5,815 nt of DNA, from the NCBI GenBank assembly GCA_900549705.1, contig URPI01000139.1:1-5815 (forward strand), given 5' to 3'. Below the pieces are notes generated by a model. That model ran no database searches, was not told where the DNA came from, and worked only from the letters and a program-made list of their open reading frames with translations. The DNA comes from an uncultured Eubacteriales bacterium. Its GTDB lineage: Bacteria > Bacillota > Clostridia > Oscillospirales > Oscillospiraceae. This document shows, piece after piece, positions 1 to 4,190 of the stretch (its first letter is position 1; every line of letters begins with the position of its first letter). A program made the position numbers and the translations under genes.

Positions 1-992
1 CACTGGACATCAAAACCGGCGAAGTGGTCGCCATGGCACCTGTGATTGATGATTTGCCGGAAGACCTGCCTGTGGCGGTGGAAAATTCCGCCATCGTCTA
101 TGACAACGGTTCCGGCACCGTCAGCACCATTGTGTGCAACTGGTTCGGCGCAGGCAGCCCCCAGCTGGCAGCGGCAGACAGCGATTCCTCCATCCAAAGC
201 TACGCCAATATCTATGACATGAACTGGGTGACCCAGGGCAACAAGATGATTGTTCCTGGCGTGGAGCGCATGGACACCATCAAAACGGAAAACGGCTATG
301 AAATGAAGTCCATTTGGAGCCGTAATGACCTGCGGGATACCTCCATCATGAAGCTCTCCACCGCCACCGGCTATGTCTATGGCTATGTGCAGGATCTGAC
401 CACCGGAATGTGGCAGTTCATCATGCTGGACTTTGATACCGGCGAGACGGTTTTCGCCATGGACGTTTCCAGCAAATTCGGCTATAACAACATGGCCATC
501 GGGATGTATGCCGGCGGCGCTGGCAACAGCGTGTATTGCCCCACCGGCTATCTGGAGCTGCTGCGGCTGCAAGACCGCTTTGTCTACCTCCCGGAGATGC
601 CCTACCGTCAGGTGAACCTGGACACCGCCACCCGGAAGGTGCTGCGCCAGGATGCCTTTGAAGCTATGGGCGGGCAGGGTCAGGTAATGAGCTGGCTCTA
701 CACGGTGAACGTGGAAAATGTCCACCCCAATACCACCGTTGCCCTGCGGATGACCGGCCTGTCCGGCAAGGTGGAGTCACTGTCCCTGTATGCCCGCACC
801 GCCGACGGCAGCCTGGTGAAGCTGCCCGCAGAAGTGTGGCATATCCAGGAGGAGAGCGGTGTCATTCCCACGGAGCTGACCCCGGAAGATCTGTACGAAG
901 TCCACATCGTCACCGCCGACAACGGCAGCTTTGACCTGAAGGAAGCGGCAAGACAAATTCAGCTGTCCGTGGTGTTGAGCCAGGAAGCATAA
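1..992 (+). CDS. Unrecognised protein, C-terminal part, beta-propeller-like (5' partial)
   Basis: The reading frame is open from the left edge (first full codon at base 3) to TAA at 990-992, giving 329 visible residues; the true start lies outside the window. A GTG at 24 and an ATG at 33 are in frame, but the coding sequence continues upstream of both, so neither is a convincing start. The visible protein begins LDIKTGEVVA and later has LDFDTGETVFAMD (from base 426). These 'D-x-x-TGE-V' strands resemble blades of PQQ-like or WD-like beta-propellers. Aromatic and glycine-rich beta-strand segments such as TGYVYGYVQD fit that fold. The last 100 or so residues look different, rich in alternating hydrophobic residues, and may be a separate beta-sandwich domain. 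I see no catalytic motif or membrane segment in the visible part; any signal peptide would lie upstream. I do not recognise a family, and the propeller assignment is inference from pattern only. A strong terminator follows 16 bases after the stop. Confidence 0.75.
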   Translation, partial: LDIKTGEVVAMAPVIDDLPEDLPVAVENSAIVYDNGSGTVSTIVCNWFGAGSPQLAAADSDSSIQSYANIYDMNWVTQGNKMIVPGVERMDTIKTENGYEMKSIWSRNDLRDTSIMKLSTATGYVYGYVQDLTTGMWQFIMLDFDTGETVFAMDVSSKFGYNNMAIGMYAGGAGNSVYCPTGYLELLRLQDRFVYLPEMPYRQVNLDTATRKVLRQDAFEAMGGQGQVMSWLYTVNVENVHPNTTVALRMTGLSGKVESLSLYARTADGSLVKLPAEVWHIQEESGVIPTELTPEDLYEVHIVTADNGSFDLKEAARQIQLSVVLSQEA

Positions 993-1007
993 GCGCCTTA
1001 AAGAAAT

Positions 1008-1048
1008 AAAATCGCCTCCGCAGTTTTCATAGCTGCGGGGGCGATTTT
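1008..1048 (+). terminator. Intrinsic terminator after the propeller-like gene
   Basis: A 16-bp stem pairs 1008-1023 with 1033-1048 around a 9-base loop, with a single G-T wobble and no mismatch. The core is GC-rich and the outer four pairs are A-T, so the plus-strand transcript ends in a short U run contributed by the stem. On the minus strand the hairpin is also followed by T-rich sequence (TTTTATTTCTTT), so it could stop transcription from either side. It separates the first gene from the promoter of the next unit. Confidence 0.85.
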
Positions 1049-1075
1049 CACAAAAAAATGGTCTAATTAGTACAA

Positions 1076-1103
1076 TTGACGATTTCCAATCTTCTGTTAT
1101 AAT
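1076..1103 (+). promoter_or_regulatory. Sigma-A type promoter with extended -10
   Basis: A -35 box TTGACG (1076-1081, five of six matches to TTGACA) is separated by 16 bases from a perfect -10 box TATAAT (1098-1103). The -10 is preceded by TG one base upstream (1095-1096), giving an extended -10 (TGnTATAAT). The flanks are AT-rich. Transcription should start near 1110, just before a 5' hairpin and the c-di-GMP aptamer. The position fits a dedicated promoter for the riboswitch-diguanylate cyclase unit. It looks intrinsically strong, so control is probably exerted downstream at the leader terminator. Confidence 0.85.
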
Positions 1104-1115
1104 AATTTTTGAATG

Positions 1116-1136
1116 ACAGGCACGTTATCGGCCTGT
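1116..1136 (+). other. Short hairpin at the 5' end of the leader RNA
   Basis: ACAGGC (1116-1121) pairs perfectly with GCCTGT (1131-1136) around a 9-base loop. It starts about six bases after the predicted transcription start and ends about 12 bases before the aptamer core. A plausible role is to protect the 5' end of the leader or keep this segment from interfering with aptamer folding. No function is shown by the sequence itself. Confidence 0.5.
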
Positions 1137-1148
1137 TTCCCAACTTCA

Positions 1149-1240
1149 TACGCGGTAAACCCGCCGAAAGGCGGCGACACAAAGCCATATGGGTCTAATG
1201 CCTGACTGCCGCAGCGGTCAGACGATGACAGCCGGTTGCA
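1149..1240 (+). promoter_or_regulatory. c-di-GMP-I riboswitch aptamer (GEMM-I)
   Basis: The segment follows the GEMM-I plan closely. GGTAAAC (1154-1160) is followed by a 5-bp stem (1161-1165 with 1170-1174) closed by a GAAA tetraloop at 1166-1169. Then come the conserved CGACACAAAGCC (1175-1186), GGGTCTAA (1191-1198), a second hairpin (1202-1209 with 1214-1221, one G-T wobble, loop CGCA) and a closing AGCCGGTTGC (1230-1239). Compared from memory with the Vibrio cholerae Vc2 aptamer, the order and spacing agree (AAAC, 5-bp stem, GAAA, stem, GAC-CAAAGCC, CTAA, hairpin, GGTT). The base matching Vc2 G20 appears to be G1154, which favours c-di-GMP over the cGAMP-binding GEMM-Ib variant. The aptamer lies between a strong promoter and a terminator, upstream of a diguanylate cyclase, so it probably gives feedback on c-di-GMP synthesis by controlling transcription termination. 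The boundaries are approximate. Confidence 0.9.
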
Positions 1241-1255
1241 TTTCTTGTTTTTTCC

Positions 1256-1296
1256 AGCCGCCCGTGGATGATTTTCTTTCACGGGCGGCTTTCTTT
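1256..1296 (+). terminator. Riboswitch expression platform: leader intrinsic terminator
   Basis: A perfect 11-bp GC-rich stem (1256-1266 with 1280-1290) encloses a 13-base loop and is followed by a T-rich run (TTTCTTT to 1296). It begins 16 bases after the aptamer and ends about 50 bases before the cyclase start codon, so it can cut the transcript short. This is the usual layout of a transcription-terminating c-di-GMP-I switch. A competing pairing is possible: GGCGGC in the aptamer's first stem (1170-1175) is complementary to GCCGCC in the left arm (1257-1262), and AGCCG at the aptamer's 3' end (1230-1234) repeats the first five bases of the left arm. Whether ligand turns the gene off or on cannot be decided from sequence; off is the commoner mode for this class. 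Confidence 0.85.
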
Positions 1297-1330
1297 CACC
1301 GGTGAGCCCCTGCGGCATCAATGCACAGAT

Positions 1331-1336
1331 GGAGGA
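1331..1336 (+). promoter_or_regulatory. Ribosome binding site that sets the cyclase start
   Basis: GGAGGA lies nine bases before the ATG at 1346. The same frame is open further upstream to an ATG at 1268, but that codon sits in the loop of the leader terminator and has no Shine-Dalgarno sequence suitably placed before it. The start at 1346 is therefore preferred. Confidence 0.8.
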
Positions 1337-1345
1337 AATCGCTCT

Positions 1346-2407
1346 ATGGAAAAAAAGAGAAGGGCGCTGTTTGCCTGTTTTCAGGGATTACTGATCATTT
1401 TGATGACAGTTTTGGTTTTCTGCATGGTTGCCCAGATTGACAACTTGCAGGGAACGGCGCGAGTGCTGAACTATGCGGGGCTGGTCAGAGGTGCGACCCA
1501 GCGGGAAATCAAGCTGGAAATCGTAGGACAGGAGGATGACGACCTGATTGCATATCTGGATGAAATCACCTACGGCCTGCGCAACGGCTCCCGGAAATAC
1601 GGTCTGGTGCAGCTGCCGGACGAAAAATATCTGACGGATTTGGATAAGCAAATTGCGGTGTGGCAGCAGCTGAAGGAAGAAATTTACCGGGTTCGCCAGG
1701 AGGGTTATGCCGCCACCGATATTGTGGATGTGAGCGAAAAATATTTCCGTATGGCGGATCGGACGGTTTTTGCTGCGGAGGAATATTCCCAGTCCATTGC
1801 CGATACCATTCGTTCTTTGGAGTATGCAACGGTGGCGGATGTGACGCTGCTGATTGTCATCATGATTATCCAAACGGCAGAGGCTGTTGCAATGCGGCGG
1901 AAAAACCGCCAATTGGAGCAAAAGGCATTTATCGATGAGCATACCGGGCTGCCCAACAAGGGGCGCTGCGAGCTGTTCTTTTCGGATTCCGGCATTACCC
2001 ATGAGCCGGTGGCGTGCATTGTCTTTGACCTGAATAATCTGAAAAAGGCCAATGATTCCTTGGGGCACTCTGTGGGTGACCAGCTGATTGCCAATTTTGC
2101 AAGAATGCTGCGCGGCGCAATCCCTGCGCCCCATTTTGTGGGACGCTATGGCGGCGATGAATTCATGGCTGTGATTTATGGTGCAACCGAAAAAAGCGTG
2201 GAGGAGATACTGGACAAGCTGCATCGGAATGTCAGAGGATTCAACCAGCTGCACCATGGCAACAACGGCTTCGTTGATATCAGCTATGCCTGCGGCTGGG
2301 TGTTGTCTTCGGATTTGCCCGGCTGCTCCTTCCAGGTGCTGTTCGACCAGGCGGACAGACATATGTATGAAAACAAGGTTGCAGAAAAACGGAAAACAGG
2401 GGCATAA
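1346..2407 (+). CDS. Membrane-bound GGDEF diguanylate cyclase
   Basis: This 353-residue protein should make cyclic di-GMP from two GTP at the inner face of the membrane. A short basic N-terminus leads into a membrane helix at about 7-30. An extracytoplasmic helical region (about 31-160) follows, then a second membrane helix (about 162-183), a charged linker and a C-terminal GGDEF domain from about 195. The region just after the first helix contains NYAGLVRGATQR (42-53), similar to the N-x-AG-x-x-R segment of PilJ- and NarX-type four-helix sensor domains, so a small-molecule input is plausible. The cyclase domain has DEHTGLPNKG (197-206), the metal and substrate segment FDLNNLKKAND (227-237) and an intact RYGGDEF (267-273), so activity is expected. 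The inhibitory RxxD site, expected at 260-263, reads PAPH, so c-di-GMP feedback at the protein level is probably absent. ADRHMYENK (336-344) is the usual C-terminal motif. There is no EAL or HD-GYP domain. Expression should depend on the c-di-GMP-I riboswitch and terminator upstream. It is the only gene between its promoter and the terminator at 2413. Confidence 0.93.
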   Translation: MEKKRRALFACFQGLLIILMTVLVFCMVAQIDNLQGTARVLNYAGLVRGATQREIKLEIVGQEDDDLIAYLDEITYGLRNGSRKYGLVQLPDEKYLTDLDKQIAVWQQLKEEIYRVRQEGYAATDIVDVSEKYFRMADRTVFAAEEYSQSIADTIRSLEYATVADVTLLIVIMIIQTAEAVAMRRKNRQLEQKAFIDEHTGLPNKGRCELFFSDSGITHEPVACIVFDLNNLKKANDSLGHSVGDQLIANFARMLRGAIPAPHFVGRYGGDEFMAVIYGATEKSVEEILDKLHRNVRGFNQLHHGNNGFVDISYACGWVLSSDLPGCSFQVLFDQADRHMYENKVAEKRKTGA

Positions 2408-2412
2408 AAAAG

Positions 2413-2454
2413 GCGGCAGCCGGGAGGATACGTTGGGTATCTCCCGGCTGCCGC
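2413..2454. terminator. Bidirectional terminator between convergent genes
   Basis: A perfect 14-bp GC-rich stem (2413-2426 with 2441-2454) extends by four more pairs past a bulged G (2427), closing on a 5-base loop. On the plus strand it is followed by TATTATTTTA, and on the minus strand by six T's (complement of the A run at 2406-2411). It starts five bases after the cyclase stop and lies 24 bases beyond the hydrogenase stop, so one structure can end both transcripts. Confidence 0.9.
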
Positions 2455-2478
2455 TATTATTTTATGGTCAGATGATGC

Positions 2479-4176
2479 TTATGCTTCGCTTTCTGCCCGG
2501 TGCAGCAGCTCGTGGGTCATGTCCTTGAAAGGTCCGTTATAGAACACATCCACCAGGGGATTTTCGTCGGACTTCTTGATAATCATGCTGCCATCCGCCT
2601 GATACAGTCCCTTGGCACGGGCAGCCTTGTGGCGGGGACCGGCGGGAATGGGCTGACCGCCGCCCATGATGCAGCCCCGGCGGCAAGCCATCACTTCAAT
2701 CAAATCGTAGTGCTTCTCGCCGGAAGCCACCTGCTCCATCACGGTGCGGGCGTTGGACAGACCGGAGGCCACGCAAAGGTGCAGCTCCATCCCCTCATAG
2801 GGGACGGTCAGCTCCTTGATGCCTTCCTCGCCCCGCACGCCGCTTTCGGCAATGGCAGCCAGGCTGGCGCTGTCATGCCCATTGGCAAGGCGGCGCAGAA
2901 CCGCCTCGGTAACACCGCCGGTGACACCGAAGATGACACCGCCGCCGGAACCGATGCCGAAAGGCATATCGCAGGCTTCCGGCTCAATCTTGTCAAAGGC
3001 AATGCCGAAATTCTGAATCATCCGGGTCAGCTCGGTGGTGGTCAGTACAATATCTGTGTCCTGCTCGCCTCTAGTGAAGTTGTCCGGGCGCTTGATTTCC
3101 GCCTTCTTGGCGGTGCAAGGCATAATGGATACCACAAAGGTCTTTTTTCCCTCCGGGTTGTTTTCCGGGCGGCGATAGTATTCCTTGATAATGGAGGAGA
3201 ACATTCCCTGGGGAGAGCGGCAGGAAGACACATTCTTGTTAAACTCCGGAAATTCGTTTTCCACAAACTTGACCCAGGCAGGGCAGCAGGAGGTGAGCAG
3301 CGGCAGCTTTTCACCGGCGGACATCCGCTCCAAAAATTCCTTGCTCTCCTCCATCACCGTCAGGTCGGCGGAATAGCTGGTGTCGAACACCTGGTCAAAG
3401 CCCATGCGGTGCAGCGCAGCCACAATGCGCCCCATGGAGTTGGTGCCATTGGGCAGCCCGAAGGCTTCCCCGGCGGCTACCCGGACGGCGGGGGCAATCT
3501 GAGCAACTACCCGAACGTTGGGGTCACCCAGAGCGGCGTATACTTCCTCCAGATTGGTGCGAATGGTGAGAGCGCCGGTGGGGCAGTATACCCGGCACTG
3601 ACCACAGCTGACGCAGTTGGTTTGCTTTAGTTTCTTATGGAAGGCGGGGGTCACGTCGGCATCCGTCCCCCGGTGGGCAAAGCCCAGCACGCCCACGCCC
3701 TGAATCTCGCTGCACACCCGCACGCAGTTGCCGCACAGGATGCACTTGTTGGGGTCACGGACGATGGAAGGGGAGGAATAGTCAATGGGCTTGAACTCTT
3801 TATAGTTCTGAAAGCGAACCTCCCGCACGCCCATTTTGTGCGCCAAATCCTGAAGGACGCACTCGCCGGACTTCATGCAGGTGGTGCAGTCCCGGCAGTG
3901 AGCAGCCAGCAGCAGCTCCACAATCAGCTTGCGATGGCGGCGCAGCCGCTCAGTGTGGGTATAGATTACCATGCCGTCCCGGGGTTCCTCGGAGCAGGAG
4001 GCGAAGCACTGCCCCCGGTCGTTTTCCACGGTACACAGGCGGCAGGCACCGAAGGTACTCAGCTCACTGTGGTAGCACAAAGTGGGCATATCGATGCCCG
4101 CCTTGCGGATGATGGTTAGGATGTTTTTTTCGTCGGAAAAAGCAACCTTTTTGCCGTTGATTGTAATGGTTCCCAT
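2479..4176 (-). CDS. hydA: [FeFe] hydrogenase catalytic subunit (HydA/HndD type)
   Basis: This complete 565-residue protein is the H2-forming subunit of a cytoplasmic NAD(P)H-linked [FeFe] hydrogenase. The N-terminal [2Fe-2S] domain has C34, C45, C48 and C61. A His-ligated [4Fe-4S] site follows with H93, C97, C100 and C106. Two ferredoxin-type clusters use C145/148/151/155 and C188/191/194/198, the latter ending CPTGAL. The H-cluster domain carries all three signatures: TSCCPAW (295-301), MPCTAKK (352-358) and EVMACRRGCIMGGGQP (494-509), so the ligands are C298, C354, C498 and C502. C297, E277, E280 and S317 match the proton path known from the Clostridium CpI enzyme. The protein ends in a small-subunit domain (DENPLVDVFYNGPF to HELLHR), with no added C-terminal [2Fe-2S] module such as Thermotoga HydA has. 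The start is ATG at 4176, with AAGGAGGG just upstream. It follows the NuoF-like subunit by 12 bases. The complex could be a bifurcating HydABC, an NADP-reducing Hnd enzyme or a simple NADH-dependent hydrogenase; sequence alone does not settle this. Confidence 0.96.
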   Translation of the reverse strand: MGTITINGKKVAFSDEKNILTIIRKAGIDMPTLCYHSELSTFGACRLCTVENDRGQCFASCSEEPRDGMVIYTHTERLRRHRKLIVELLLAAHCRDCTTCMKSGECVLQDLAHKMGVREVRFQNYKEFKPIDYSSPSIVRDPNKCILCGNCVRVCSEIQGVGVLGFAHRGTDADVTPAFHKKLKQTNCVSCGQCRVYCPTGALTIRTNLEEVYAALGDPNVRVVAQIAPAVRVAAGEAFGLPNGTNSMGRIVAALHRMGFDQVFDTSYSADLTVMEESKEFLERMSAGEKLPLLTSCCPAWVKFVENEFPEFNKNVSSCRSPQGMFSSIIKEYYRRPENNPEGKKTFVVSIMPCTAKKAEIKRPDNFTRGEQDTDIVLTTTELTRMIQNFGIAFDKIEPEACDMPFGIGSGGGVIFGVTGGVTEAVLRRLANGHDSASLAAIAESGVRGEEGIKELTVPYEGMELHLCVASGLSNARTVMEQVASGEKHYDLIEVMACRRGCIMGGGQPIPAGPRHKAARAKGLYQADGSMIIKKSDENPLVDVFYNGPFKDMTHELLHRAESEA

Positions 4177-4182
4177 GGCTCT

Positions 4183-4190
4183 CCCTCCTT
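4183..4190 (-). promoter_or_regulatory. Ribosome binding site of hydA, overlapping the hydB stop
   Basis: Read on the minus strand, AAGGAGGG lies six bases before the hydA ATG, and its first two A's are the last bases of the TAA stop of the upstream subunit gene (4191-4189). A ribosome ending on the first gene would sit on the start site of the second, which favours translational coupling and matched amounts of the two subunits. Confidence 0.85.

Noticed and set aside
1149..1240. c-di-GMP-II riboswitch or another aptamer class as the leader identity
   Set aside because: The GAAA-capped 5-bp stem with flanking AAAC and GAC-CAAAGCC, and the CTAA segment, fit GEMM-I in order and spacing; c-di-GMP-II has a different pseudoknotted layout.
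1097..1321. A 74-codon minus-strand frame across the leader
   Set aside because: It runs antisense over the aptamer and terminator, whose structure explains the sequence, and shows no protein family resemblance.
1268..1345. An in-frame 26-codon N-terminal extension of the cyclase from ATG 1268
   Set aside because: That ATG lies in the leader terminator loop without a ribosome binding site, while ATG 1346 has GGAGGA nine bases upstream and starts a normal membrane-anchor N-terminus.
1388..2362. A long minus-strand open frame (324 codons) opposite the cyclase
   Set aside because: The plus strand encodes a full GGDEF protein with all motifs; the antisense frame is a by-product of codon bias and has no recognisable domain.
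2500..3630. A long plus-strand open frame (376 codons) opposite hydA
   Set aside because: The opposite strand holds every H-cluster and Fe-S motif of the hydrogenase. The frame starts inside hydA and has no convincing ribosome binding site or domain.
3637..4119. A plus-strand open frame (160 codons) opposite the N-terminal part of hydA
   Set aside because: It lies antisense to the conserved Fe-S domains and has no features of its own.
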